From assembly GCA_023678885.1 (NCBI GenBank), contig CM042985.1, positions 20,190,465 through 20,254,464 on the forward strand: 64,000 bases of DNA, read 5' to 3'. Positions 11,928 through 22,385 of this stretch are shown piece by piece (within the stretch, counting starts at the first letter, position 1; each line of letters begins with the position of its first letter). The notes under the pieces were generated by a model that had not been told where the DNA came from, made no database searches, and was given only the letters and a program-made list of their open reading frames with translations. The DNA comes from Pogostemon cablin. Taxonomy: Eukaryota > Streptophyta > Magnoliopsida > Lamiales > Lamiaceae. Both the position numbers and the translations under genes were made by a program.

Positions 11928-13315
11928 TGTTGGATTGTATACTAAAAGTCTAGCTTTTTGTATGAACAATGTTATAACAATTAATTTGAAATGAGAATCA
12001 TATGATCAAATGATTGCATCTTATAATTTATTTATATGTTCGATGCAATAGTCCACTTACTTTATACTGTAGATAATATGTTGTGCGACAACACGCGGAA
12101 GATTATATTATCGGTTTCCTTATAAAGTATAAACAGATGCTCACAATCGAGATAGATGGGGACTCTCTATCGGGATGGTTGTAGTGTGGTTTGGTATTAG
12201 CTTGTCTTGGCTATAGAATCACATTAGTGCACTTGTGTGTATTGAGCAGGACCGCTTGAGATCGTTCGATTTATACTGACTTATAGGAGAACTTGATCTC
12301 AGTTATTATGGATGTTCGTGCTCTTAATCCCTATACAATAACCTCGACACATAGGGCAGTATGTATTTCTTTGATTCATCAATGGGTGAGATTTACATGC
12401 AATTAAATCAATAAACTCGGTGAGTTGGGAAGTAGTGCTGTCTCTATGGTGTGCTGTTGATTGTAGAAGGAATCCGTGTCCGTCATAGGTTGATGATGTC
12501 CCCTTGAGGAGCTCATAAGGATTATCATGTAAACCCTGCAGGTGGAATTTATTCCGGCATGATAATGAGGTTGAGTGGTACTACTCTTGGATGAGATATT
12601 AATTAATTGAGTTGTCAGTAACTTAAATTAATTAATGGACATTGTATATCTTAAACATGGGGAGACTAACGGGCTCATAATAAGAAGGAGCCCAAAACGT
12701 AATTTTGGGATTGGTATGGTAGTGCAGTAATAATATTTTAGTGGAATATATTATTATTATTGGACTTAAGTATAAGCTTTGGGCTAAGCTTGGATACTTA
12801 AGCCCAATGGAGGCCCAACCCAATTTCTCCTCCTGGTCCCTGCTGTAGCCCATGTATATAAGTCACCTCAACTTATCTGGAACCCTAATCTAATTCATTA
12901 TTCACGTGTGATGAGGTTGAGAGCAGATTGAGTAGGTCTCGTAGATCGTCGCCCACACGACGTCGAGATCGGACTTGGGACATACAGCAGAAGACCGGAA
13001 GGTCGTTTGCTGCTGCAGTTCGTCATGTTTCAAAATTCATATAAAATCGTACAGTTCTTCGATTTTGATGTATTATATACTGATGGAAAGCCGTCGAAGA
13101 GAGGATCGTCTGAGCACAAAGATCACTTAATTCCGACATCAGAAGAGAAACTTATGGCTATTCTCGTGGGACTGCGCAGACTGCCAGCGAGAATTCAACC
13201 TCTACATCAACCCTTGGTGAAAGGTAATGCGTTTCATGTTTACTTGCTTCCGCTTCTTGTTAGAAATACATGGAACCCTAACGGGTCACGTTAACCAAAC
13301 GATCGAATGCCAACA
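11928..13315 (+). repeat. 3' LTR of copia A
   Basis: Same ends as the 5' LTR (TGTTGG...CAACA), followed by the target duplication CTTGT. It differs from the 5' copy by roughly 15 substitutions and a missing G near 12915 (ATGAGGTTGAG against ATGAGGGTTGAG). Confidence 0.93.
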
Positions 13316-13320
13316 CTTGT

Positions 13321-13497
13321 TGCACCCGTTTCTTCTATGCAACGTACTCATGCACCAGTTGAACCACTTGTAAACACTTCCAACAATACGTTGAATGAGG
13401 TTTATACCACACAATTAGTAAAATAAAAATATTACAAAAGAAATTCATTAAAAATTATATAAAAAGATATGCATATGTCAAACTTGGAGGCCAGACA

Positions 13498-13498
<1 letters not shown>
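13321..13498. other. Target-site sequence interrupted by copia A (right part)
   Basis: Non-coding continuation of the 4506-4931 flank, ending at the (ATT)n tract. I recognise no gene in it. Confidence 0.35.

Positions 13499-13557
<59 letters not shown>
13499..13557 (+). repeat. (ATT)n microsatellite, about 20 units
   Basis: Uninterrupted ATT units directly abut the left end of gypsy element G. The complementary motif (AAT)n abuts the other end. Confidence 0.95.
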
Positions 13558-13558
<1 letters not shown>

Positions 13559-14242
13559 GATACCAGAAAATTGGAGATTTAGGAGGTAACACAAGAGAAC
13601 ACTCGGATATAATTCCTCACTCAATGGAATCCACCACAAGTTCGGAATAAACTTGTCGTCTTAAGGAATCCACCTAAAGACAAAGAAGTACACTCACCAT
13701 TCTAGAAATCCACCAAAAGAGTTTAGAAAAAATTAGAAGAAATCCATCTTCTAGACAAAAGTTAACACTCCAAAATAATTTATATTATCGCAAATTTTCT
13801 GAATGCAAATACAATGGGATGAAGCTCTATTTATTGGAGCCATCACAAGACTCTAGAACATTCATGCATTAAACACTTGACTCATCACTTACTAGATTCA
13901 TTTGACCATTTTTAATACTCCTATGACCCCTAAAACCCATGCACAACATTAATATAATAGTTAATAGAGTAAATATGCTGACTTGACCAAGAAATGATAG
14001 TTGAAAAGGCACCAAAATACTTCAAATGCATGAATTGGCAGATTCTCGGCAGAATCTGCCACTTTCCAGAAAAACGAGCATAACTCCTTGTAGAAAATTC
14101 TAAACGACTCTCTGTTTATTGCGTTGTAAACTAGACTGAAAGAGATATTTATCCATATATGGAAAACCTTTTGATTCTCTCCCAATCATGGCTAGTAAAT
14201 TTTCAAAGTTACCCCATGTGTGCTGAAATATTTTCTGCATCA
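13558..14242 (-). repeat. LTR of gypsy G (3' LTR in element orientation)
   Basis: This is a direct repeat of 15430-16115. They share AAAATTGGAGATTTAGGAGG, TTCTAGACAA.AGTTAACACT, and the ending CCCCATGTGTGCTGAAATAT. There are numerous substitutions between the copies, so the insertion is not recent. Confidence 0.85.
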
Positions 14243-14305
14243 TTCGCTTCCACTGTGTGCAAACTCATCTCTGAGTTTCCTTCATCTTTATCAACAAAAT
14301 CACCA

Positions 14306-15300
14306 TTAATATAATTGACCTTCAAGTTTATCAGCATTACTTTTGAATCTTATATTTTGCTTGACATGAAGATCAAAATTCTTATATGCATCCTTGGACC
14401 ATTGAAAATTGATTATGACTTTATTAACTACTTGACTATCAAAGCACATTAGCCAAGAGTCATCTTTCGTTGGGACAAGAAGAGATGGGATTGCACAAAG
14501 ATTCATACCTTCCTTAAGCAAGCCTTTATCCACAAGCTCTTGCTCTTGCCTTTGCAATTCATCATGATGCTTTGGCTTTATTCGATAAGCTGCTTTATTC
14601 GATATAGAAGCATCAATGCAATTTCGAATGTTCCTCTATGGAGGAAGGTCTGGTGGAATCTTCTCATGTAAAATATCATGAAACTCCTGCAAAAGAGATT
14701 GAACTTGGAATGGTATGACATTACCCTCTTCATCTTCTTCTAAAACCATCAATTCATAATCCTCCATTGATTCATACGTAGGATTATCATAAATTTGTGA
14801 ATAAGAGAGCATTTCTTTTAATGGTTCAAGAGTATTGATCTCTATCTTCAAAACTTTTCTTACCATCATCATGAAGCCATAACACAGGTAAGGTTGATCG
14901 TGATCTTCAATTTTCAATTTCAACTTCTCCACCAGAGTAGTAGCAACAACATCTTCACAACTTCCCTCATCAACAATAATATCACGTACCTCGTCATTTG
15001 ATGTAAAATTTGTTTGAAAGATATTGTTTTGAAGCCATTGATCATCCTCCACATAGGTGGCATCGAGGCTACGCCGTAACACCAAATCTTCACAATGATC
15101 CTCGTAACTGATATCTTCATCATACACATCATAGATTGGTGCGTTGTTTTATCATGTTTCTCTTCTTCATACTCATCTTCACTTTCGTCATAACCCGGCT
15201 TCTCCTCTACTTGCTTTTCCTCAACAAGAATAATGATCCTCCAATATGGACAATCTGGAGCAATGTGTCCAAACTCTTTTCATTTGAAACAATTTTTTTG
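14306..15300 (-). pseudogene. Gypsy G gag-pol remnant (CCHC, protease region, RT start)
   Basis: Read on the minus strand, a zinc-knuckle remnant (15240-15300) has FGHIAPDC preceded by CFK and then a stop codon where the second Cys belongs. An open stretch at 14636-15127 has RRSLDATYVEDDQWLQNNIF and VDEGSCEDVV, matching the plant Ty3 gag-protease linker and protease. It ends EKIPPDLPP before a stop. The RT start at 14306-14557 has ELVDKGLLKEGMNLCAIPSL and WLMCFDSQVVNKV. Coding then stops well before the RT catalytic motif. Confidence 0.82.
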
Positions 15301-15429
15301 ATTAGTTGTAGCACTTGGTTCCACAAAAATCATCCAACTCGATATCCCAAATGTCACGTTCATGCGTTGGTTCCTCAGTAGCATTATATCTACGACGTGG
15401 CATCTCTAACCTCGGCTTTGATGTCACTT

Positions 15430-16114
15430 TGTTATGAAAAATTGGAGATTTAGGAGGTAAAACAAGAGAACACTCGGATACAATTCCTCACTCAATGAAA
15501 TCCACCACAAATTAAGAATAAACTCGTCGTCTTAAGGAATCCACCTAAAGGCTAAGAGGTACACTCACCACTCTACGAGTCCATCAAAAGAGTTTAGATA
15601 AAAATTAGAAGAAATCCATCTTCTAGACAAGAGTTAACACTCCAAAATAATTTATATTCTCACAAATTTCTAAATGTAAATACAATGCGATGGATCTCTA
15701 TTTATAGGAGTCATTACAAGACTCTAGAACATTCATGCATCAAACCCTTGACTCATCACTTACTAGATTCATTGATAATTTTTAATACTTCTTTGACCCC
15801 TAAAATCCATGCATAACATTAATATAATAGTTAATATAGTAAATATGCTGACTTAACCAAGAAATGATAGTTGGAAAGGCACCAAAACACTTCAAATGCA
15901 TGAATTGGTAGATTCTCGGCAACATCTGCCACCTTCCAGAAAAAACGACCATAACTTCTAATATAAAAAATTCTAAACGACTCTCTATTTGTTGTGTTGG
16001 AAACTAGACTAAAATAGCTTTTTATCCATATATGGCACACCTTCTGATTCTCTCCCAATCACTGTCAGTAAATTTTCAAAGTTACCCCATGTGTGCTGAA
16101 ATATTTTTCGCATC

Positions 16115-16115
<1 letters not shown>
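15430..16115 (-). repeat. LTR of gypsy G (5' LTR in element orientation)
   Basis: Partner of 13558-14242. It contains CTCTATTTATAGGAG, which on the minus strand gives a TATAAATA box at 15699-15706. It is followed outward by (AAT)n. Confidence 0.85.
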
Positions 16116-16171
<56 letters not shown>

Positions 16172-16188
16172 TTTATTATTATTATTAT
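16116..16188 (+). repeat. (AAT)n microsatellite followed by (ATT)n
   Basis: About 18 AAT units (to 16170) are followed directly by TTTTATTATTATTATTAT. The first part is the complement of the tract on the other side of element G, and the two parts here can themselves pair. Confidence 0.93.
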
Positions 16189-16261
16189 AAATAAATGTGT
16201 AATACTCAATAATTAAGATATAATACATTAAAATATATAATATAATTTTATTTAAAAATAA

Positions 16262-16382
16262 AATTTACGATAATATAGCAAAGACTTGTGTGAGACCACC
16301 TCCTGGATCTCATTCCGTGAGACGAATCCCGTATTGACCCGATGGAGCACCTCTTACGGTATTTTTACTTCTTCTGTTAAAA
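16262..16382. repeat. Dispersed GACTTGTGTGAGACC-type repeat fragment
   Basis: AGACTTGTGTGAGACCACCT and CCGTGAGACG occur here. Related inverted GTCTCACG / GTGAGAC words are found at 35996-36035 and 37288-37335. It is a fragment of a short dispersed element lying just left of copia B. Confidence 0.5.
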
Positions 16383-16481
16383 TGTTGGTATTAATTAAAT
16401 GGGTAAAGGTATGAGTTTAATTAGAGGGTGGAGAGATGTTGGTGTTTGATAGTAGGACAAGTTGTTGATGTTATGGATGAT
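16383..16481 (-). repeat. Copia B 3' LTR, outer piece
   Basis: This piece starts TGTTGG and shares AATGGGTAAAGGTATGAG-type sequence and TTAGAGGGTGGAGAGATGTT with 24044-24150. It breaks off at GATGTTATGGATGAT, where the gypsy H insertion begins. The LTR resumes near 19551 with GTGATTAGTAATGATATAG. Confidence 0.85.
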
Positions 16482-17836
16482 TTGAATGTGTGCTTCATTG
16501 TTTTATGATGGTGATTTTTATTCTTGCATGTTATGTGTTTTTGGTTATTTCTTGTTTGTTGAGTCTTTATTTTATGTTTCGTGTGCATTTTTATTCTTGT
16601 TTAGGGAGTGTTTGGTGGATTATTTTTGGGATGTTGTGAGTCATTTTTGAACATGAGTGGTGATATGTTGTGGTAATAAGTGATGACAAGTTATGATTAA
16701 GAATCTCTACACTTTCGAATTGTGACATGTTTTATTTAACTTGTTCAATTTTGAGATGAATGTGGTGTAATAAGTTTCTTAAGGTCCAATGCATAAGCTT
16801 GTGAGTATTTGAACCTCAACCGTGCATACATGGTATTTTTCTTCATGAGTGGATTGGTTGTGTTTGATAAGCTAGAATTTGCTCAAGGACTATAGGAACG
16901 AGCCCGATTTGTGGAGATTAGTGAAATGATCTTAGGCCATCCTTGTTATTCATAGTCATTGCCATATATTTTCCTACCATGTACATCATCCCTAGTTAAC
17001 CATTTTGAGCCTTTAAGCCTTTTTATTATGAATATAGCACATTACAAGCGTTGATTACCTTCTTAAGCCATGTATATATACCCTTTGTGTGGGTGATTGA
17101 GGAGATGGTGGCTAGAAAGGTTTGATGAGATAACAAAAAAAGAAAGGAAAGGAAATGGTAAACAAGCAAGAAAAATGATGAAAAAGAGCATAAAAAAGAA
17201 TGAACATGCAACCTCAAAACAAGAAAAATGAGTAAAGCAACAACAAGATGCTCAAGGAAATAAAAATTCAAAGAAAGGAAGCATGCATCATAAGAAGCTC
17301 AATCCAAAGGAATGTTGATGAGTAGTGCTTGTGAGTACCAAAGTTGAGAAAGGAAGAAAGAAAAGTGGAGAAGTTGAGGAAGTTGATCATCTCTTCGATT
17401 ACTTACACTTGTTAGTCACTATTATCCATACTCTTCCTACCCTACCAAAGAGCCTATCATTACATCCTTAATAAAAGACCTTTTTGATCACTAATGAAAA
17501 CCTTGGCGGTTTGTGAATATAGTCCACGAGCAAGCTTATAGCGAGTCGAGCCAATCGATTGATGAGTGTTGATTTACCTACTTTAAAGAGTGTTGAGTGA
17601 AATTGATATCTATGTGAGGCTTGGACTAAAAAGGGACTGTATTACACTATCATTCTCTTTAGATTGAACTTGTTAATTCTTCATGTCATGAATCTAATGT
17701 TGTAGGATGACTTAGCATAAATTGTGATTCTTATTATTATTGATGTGTTGTTACTTATGTTCGTTTAGTCTTTTCCTAGGTGAAAATCACTCTCCTTGGT
17801 TTATCATTTTCGTTGTGCGGGGACGCACAACACTTT

Positions 17837-17849
17837 AAGTTTGGGGGTG
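17837..17849 (+). other. Polypurine tract of gypsy H
   Basis: AAGTTTGGGGGTG immediately precedes the LTR start TGATGAGTG. This is the usual arrangement at the 3' LTR of plant gypsy elements. Confidence 0.7.
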
Positions 17850-19550
17850 TGATGAGTGATATTTTCACCTAGATTTTAGTGTCTTTTTATATGTGTTTTC
17901 GTATTATTTTATCCGTATTTTATGTGTTATTTGGTTGTGTTTTGTGTTTTCATGGAAATGTGTGTGAATGAGCTTAAACCTACTATTTTCACTTTTTATT
18001 TGATGCTAAATATGATAAGGAAGATGTAGGAAAAAGCGGATCTCAATTTGGAGTTGAAACGAGGGAGAACGAGCCAAAACAGTGAAGGAATCAGGGCAGC
18101 AGCAACACGACTGGCCGTGTTGGTGGCACGAGCCGTGTCGCAGTGCACGACTCGTGTAGCTAACACGGGCCTGTCCAGATTGGTCGTGCGGCAACATCTA
18201 TTCATCCAACACGACCACCACTTGGCCGTGTTGCGGAGCTCGACTCGTGTTGCAGCACACAACCCGTGTAGCCAACACGGGCCTGTAAGCGATGGCCGTG
18301 CGGGAGCATCAGTTCACGCAACACGGGCACCTTATGGCCGTGTTGCGCCACACGACTCGTGTCGTGTCAGGGATCAGAAAAATTCAGAATCCTTCTAGAA
18401 GCTTGTCAAGGAGTATAAATACCCCTCCATTCAGATTTTATGAAAAAAGATCCGATTTCCACCCCTTCCACACACACCTCACACACCATTTCTTCCATTT
18501 CCCACCATCCATTCTTCATCCACCCATCTACACTTGATCCCCTCCATCAAATCCACCATCCAAGTGATCAAGGAAGCAAGGGAGAGTGAGATCACAAGAA
18601 GAAGAAGGAGATCTCCATTGAAGCACTTCAAAGAGGGAATCTAATTCTAATTTTTGTGCATTTCTTTATAGATTGATCATGTTTTGTAAGGATCTTAATG
18701 TCTATGTTAATTTTCTTATGGATATGAGAGGCTAATCTCCTTTGTGAGATTAGCTCCATGATTGGTGTTGGATAATTTAGTTTTTTTATGCAAATTGATT
18801 TTAATCTTGAATGGGCTTTGTGTTATTTCTATCATTGATTGTTGATTGCTTGATGTATATGATGATTTGTGTGATTAATTGTCATGGGCATGTGATTAGA
18901 TTGAGAAATCAATTATGTGTTTAGGATAGTTCATTGAATCATTTCATCATACACTTCATGTGCATTAATTTAGAATGAGATAGAGATATCCTTCTAGATT
19001 TAGAACCCTTTGATAGAACATTTGATTAGCTTAATCGAGAAGTTGGTTGATTAAATGAGGAGACCCAAACAATTAGTGAATTCATAGTACCTTAAAAGGG
19101 AATATTGCTTATGATTTAGTACCTAATTAGGGAACTCATAGAGTAATTAGTACCTAGTGGGAGGTGTTTGCTATTGTCTCGATCCTATGTGCGTTTGGGA
19201 GCCTTGTTGAGGGCCTACATCCTATCCATCTCGAGAGAGAGTTTAGGTGGAATTAGTGATCGCTTCTATACCTTGTCCATGAGAGATTAGAATTAATTGC
19301 ATGATTACTTAATTATCTATGCCATGATTGTTGTTAATCTCATCCTTGCATCATTTGGAACCCTTTTATCTTTGCATTCATTTTATCTTTATTTCTTGCT
19401 TTAGCATAATTGCATTCATTTGCTCCTATCCTCTCTTCCGTCGTCCTTATAAAATCACGATAAGCTTGAGATCGCTTAAACTCTAGCACGTTCCTCCCTG
19501 TGGTTCGATAATTTCTTTAATTGGTCATACCACTATATTATGGCTAATCA
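17850..19550 (+). repeat. 3' LTR of gypsy H
   Basis: The LTR is 1.7 kb. Its first ~240 bases (TTTTAGTGTCTTTTTATATG, GATAAGGAAGATGTAGGAAA) match the solo LTR at 20869-22380 on the opposite strand, so the two are related families. A TATA-like GAGTATAAATACC lies near 18412. The end contains CTCCCTGTGGTTCGATAAT, a typical near-end motif of gypsy LTRs. Confidence 0.85.
18095..18372 (+). repeat. GC-rich CACGACTCGTGT / GGCCGTGTTG repeats inside the gypsy H LTR
   Basis: Short palindromic words (ACACGACTCGTGT, TGGCCGTGTTG, AACACGGGCCTGT) recur in two or three rounds within 280 bases. Open frames of about 116 codons result from the composition and do not look like a protein. GC content is far above the surroundings. 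Confidence 0.7.
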
Positions 19551-19859
19551 GTGATTAGTAATGATATAGTAAATGGAGAGTAGAGATTTAGAAAGTTGGT
19601 TTCTTTGTTGATATAATTATTCTGCATGTACATTGGATATATATAGGAGAGAGTAAGTCGGTTGTGAGATTCACCGACATCCCTGCCTAATCTAGACAAT
19701 TCTCATCATTATCAATAATCTGACATTTCTCTAACTTTTTCTAGTCTTCTCGGTTGTGTCTAGAATTCTCTATATTATTTATTTATTTTTACCTTTTGAT
19801 AGATAATTTCAAGAAAGCTCTAGAATTGTGTTTTTTTGGATGAGCATCAACTTTCATCA
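19551..19859 (-). repeat. Copia B 3' LTR, inner piece
   Basis: This piece matches 24143-24453, including GTGATTAGTAATGATATAG, CATGTACATTGGATATATAT and CAACTTTCATCA at the end. With 16383-16481 it makes a full LTR. The two LTRs of B differ by many substitutions and indels, so B is clearly older than copia A or D. Confidence 0.87.
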
Positions 19860-20214
19860 CTCCTTCTTGATGTTTATTCGGGTGATTCTGAGCTTTTCTC
19901 GCCTTGAATCTTGACTTCTTTCGCCATGGTTTTTTCTTATGATAGCTTTAAATTTTTCTAGCTCAAGCGTTGCGTGGTTGCATGCCTCATAGATTTCTCT
20001 TAGTGTTCTCACTTTTCTTGGTGTTTTATCTGGGGGTCGATCCTTTTTGAACTTGAGGTGCTAGAGTTTCAGGACCTGGGGGATCTTGAGTCTCTGGACT
20101 TGGAGATAGTAGAGACACTTCTGGAGTTTTTGGTTCTTCTTCAACTTCTTGATGCTCACTTGGTCGTCGTATTTGTGGCATCATAATATTTTTCTTCTCG
20201 GCTTTTTCTTCGTC

Positions 20215-20863
20215 CTAGTTCCATGATGCATTCTCATCGAACTCAACGTCTCGAATGAAGATTAGCTTCTTTTTCTTGAGACTGTAGAGTCGATAGCCTT
20301 TGGACTGAGTGTTGTATCTAAGAAATATGCACTTCTCGGTCTTCTCTTCCAGCTTGTGTCTCTTCTCTTTTGGGATGTGCGCGTAGCAATTGCTCCCATA
20401 CACTCTTAGATGTTTTGCTGACGGCTTTTGTCCACTCCAGGCTTCGATTGGTGTTTTATTTTGCACCGCCTTTGTTGAACACCTATTTAGCAAGTACACT
20501 GCAGTGTAGATAGCTTCTGTCCCGAATACCTTGGGCATGCCTTTTTCTGCTAGCATTGTTCTTGCCATCTCCATTACTGTTCCATTCTTTCTTTCTGAGA
20601 CTCCATTTTGTTCTGGAGCGTAGCCAACTGCTAGCTGATGGTTGACTCCTTCTTCTTCACAAAATTTGTTGAACTCCTTGGATGTGTACTCCGTTCCTCT
20701 ATCACTGTGTAGAACTTTGATTCTTAGACCACTTTGATTCTCCACTAGATTCTTGAATTTCTTGAAGATAGAAAAGACTTCTGATCTTTCTTTCATGAAG
20801 TACACCCAAGTCATTCTTGTGTAGTCGTCAATGAAGAGAATGAAGTACTTGTTCCTCTCGAAT
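20215..20863 (-). pseudogene. Copia B integrase (main part)
   Basis: This is an open frame with the rve core and C-terminal part of a copia integrase. It has NKYFILFIDDYTRMTWVYFM, the second catalytic Asp in LHSDRGTEYTS, and the catalytic Glu region APEQNGVSERKN. The C-terminal part reads YGSNCYAHIPKEKRHKLEEK. The upstream end is cut at 20864 by a solo LTR. No RT follows. After about 20215 a short remnant of the integrase-RT linker runs straight into the 3' untranslated region. Confidence 0.9.
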
Positions 20864-22385
20864 ATCGGTGTTTGCCTAATTTTGTAGCATTCACAAGCAA
20901 GAATACTCGATCGATGTAGTAGTATATCCCAAGAAAAATTATCAATCCACAATGGAGTTATGTTCGGACTAGCAAAATACGTGAGCTCATGTTCATGTCG
21001 TTTTTGTAAAGATGATCGGGGTTTTGAGATGATTAACAACTAAAACAAGAAGCAAGTAAATTAAAAATAGCAAATAAGAGAAATGACAATTAAAGAAAAT
21101 GGGTGCTAAAGTTCAAGTATGGAAAAACATGGGATTAGAAACATCCAAGCACACTCGATTCATATTATCATGCAAAAGGAATTCAACTCAATTGATGTAG
21201 ACTAAGGGTGATCACGATTATATCCTAAGCTCCCTTTCGGGTTACAAAGGTTGTTGATTCATTTTAGACTCCCAAAAGCACTTAAGATCAAAGCCCAATA
21301 TTAACCCCTTCCATCTAGGTACTAGTTAGATTAAACTCTCCCTTTTTGTGTACTAAGGCCAACGAATGGATTGGTTCCCCTCATTGAATTCAAATATCCT
21401 TTCGTCAAACCCAAACTCAATGTCTATTCATGCCTTCCTAATACTATAGAGGGTCGTTTCCGTCTCACTTCAAGCAATACATACATGAACATCATGATAG
21501 CATTTAATTACCACAAATAATCCATTGATCAACAATCCATTAAACCAATAAACATTCATGAATAACAAACCATGCCATCACAACATCAAGACAATTAAAC
21601 TCCATGAATAGAAATCAACATCAATTAAACCAAAAATTAATTTAATCCACATGATAATATAAATCTAATATGCTCTTCATGTTCCTAATCCCACTAGAGG
21701 GATTAGCCTATCATGATAAAAGTAACAAAATAAATAAATGATTCATTACAAATATCCATAGTCTAAATCCAAAAGAAAATCAAGAGAGATGTAAATCTTC
21801 CCCAATAATTTCTTGTAGGAGATCTTCAATACTCATGGATCTCCAACTCTAGCTCTTGATTTCTTAATTGTTGGCTTGAACCGGAGGAACCATGTTGTGC
21901 ACGGCTCTCGGTTGGAAGTAATCCCGAATTGCTCTAGGCCTTGGCAACTCTTGTTGTTGGAGTATCCTTTGAGCTTCTTGATTGGCAAGCACTTGCATAT
22001 ACTCTTGGTTTTGAGCAATGAAGTTTCTAAACATCTCCATTTGGTCCTCTTGTATTCCTTCTTGTATCCCCCGTTGATCTTGTAATGGATCATGGGGTAG
22101 ATTATAATTAGCATTCTCTCCACATTGATTCTCCATATTTGTTCCTTTTCTAGCTCTTCGTCTCTCTCGCTTCCAACTCCGAATTGAGATCCGCTTTTTC
22201 CTACATCTTCCTTATCATGTTTAGCATCCAATAAAAAGTGAAAATCTTAAGTTTAAGCTCATTCACACACATTTCAATAAAAACACAAAACACAATCAAA
22301 TAACATATAAAATACGGATAAAATAATACGAAAACACATATAAAAAGACACTAAAATGTAGGTGAAAATAGCTCTAATCAGTCGG
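20864..22385 (-). mobile_element. Gypsy solo LTR inside the copia B integrase
   Basis: A single LTR occupies 20869-22380. On the minus strand it starts TGATTAGAGC and ends AGGCAAACA. Flanks ATCGG (20864-20868) and GTCGG (22381-22385) form a 5-bp target duplication with one mismatch. The copia B integrase frame lines up again across the insertion when one flank copy is ignored. There is no internal sequence, so this is the product of LTR-LTR recombination. Its 5' ~240 bases resemble the LTR of gypsy H. Confidence 0.85.

Larger units (their letters stand above)
4932..13320 (+). mobile_element. Ty1/copia LTR retrotransposon A, non-autonomous
   Basis: This is a structurally complete LTR element of about 8.4 kb. 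The 5-bp target duplication CTTGT (4932-4936 and 13316-13320) is perfect. The LTRs (4937-6325 and 11928-13315) start TGTTGG and end CAACA. A tRNA-Met-type primer site follows the 5' LTR, and a purine tract precedes the 3' LTR. The internal 5.6 kb has no frame longer than about 120 codons. Protease, integrase, reverse transcriptase and RNase H are recognisable only as short pieces in shifting frames. The near-identical LTRs imply recent insertion, so the element was presumably mobilised by proteins from a relative. Confidence 0.93.
13558..16115 (-). mobile_element. Ty3/gypsy deletion derivative G
   Basis: Two direct repeats of about 685 bases (13558-14242 and 15430-16115) flank about 1.2 kb holding minus-strand gag zinc-knuckle, protease and early RT remnants. 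Read on the minus strand, the LTRs start TGATGC. The right copy ends ATAACA and the left copy GGTATCA. A degenerate Met-type primer site (ACATCAAAGCCGAGG) follows the 5' LTR. Most of gag, RT, RNase H and integrase are missing, so the element is non-autonomous. Both outer flanks are microsatellite, so the target duplication cannot be judged. Confidence 0.85.
16482..19550 (+). mobile_element. Gypsy H: 3' internal part plus 3' LTR inserted in copia B LTR
   Basis: The insertion interrupts the copia B LTR. Its right part (17850-19550) is a complete LTR that starts TGATGAG and ends GGCTAATCA. It is preceded by the purine tract AAGTTTGGGGGTG. The 1.37 kb upstream (16482-17849) has the low-coding 3' spacer look of plant Tat/Athila-type gypsy elements. 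There is no 5' LTR, gag or pol. The flanking words ATGAT (left) and GTGAT (right) could be an imperfect target duplication. Either the 5' part was deleted or the insert was truncated on arrival. Confidence 0.78.

Noticed and set aside
16009..16209. Poly-Leu/Ile frame on the minus strand
   Set aside because: Translation of the (AAT)n microsatellite.
18048..18537. Arg/His-rich frames on both strands of the gypsy H LTR
   Set aside because: They follow the GC-rich repeated words, lie inside an LTR and show no domain.
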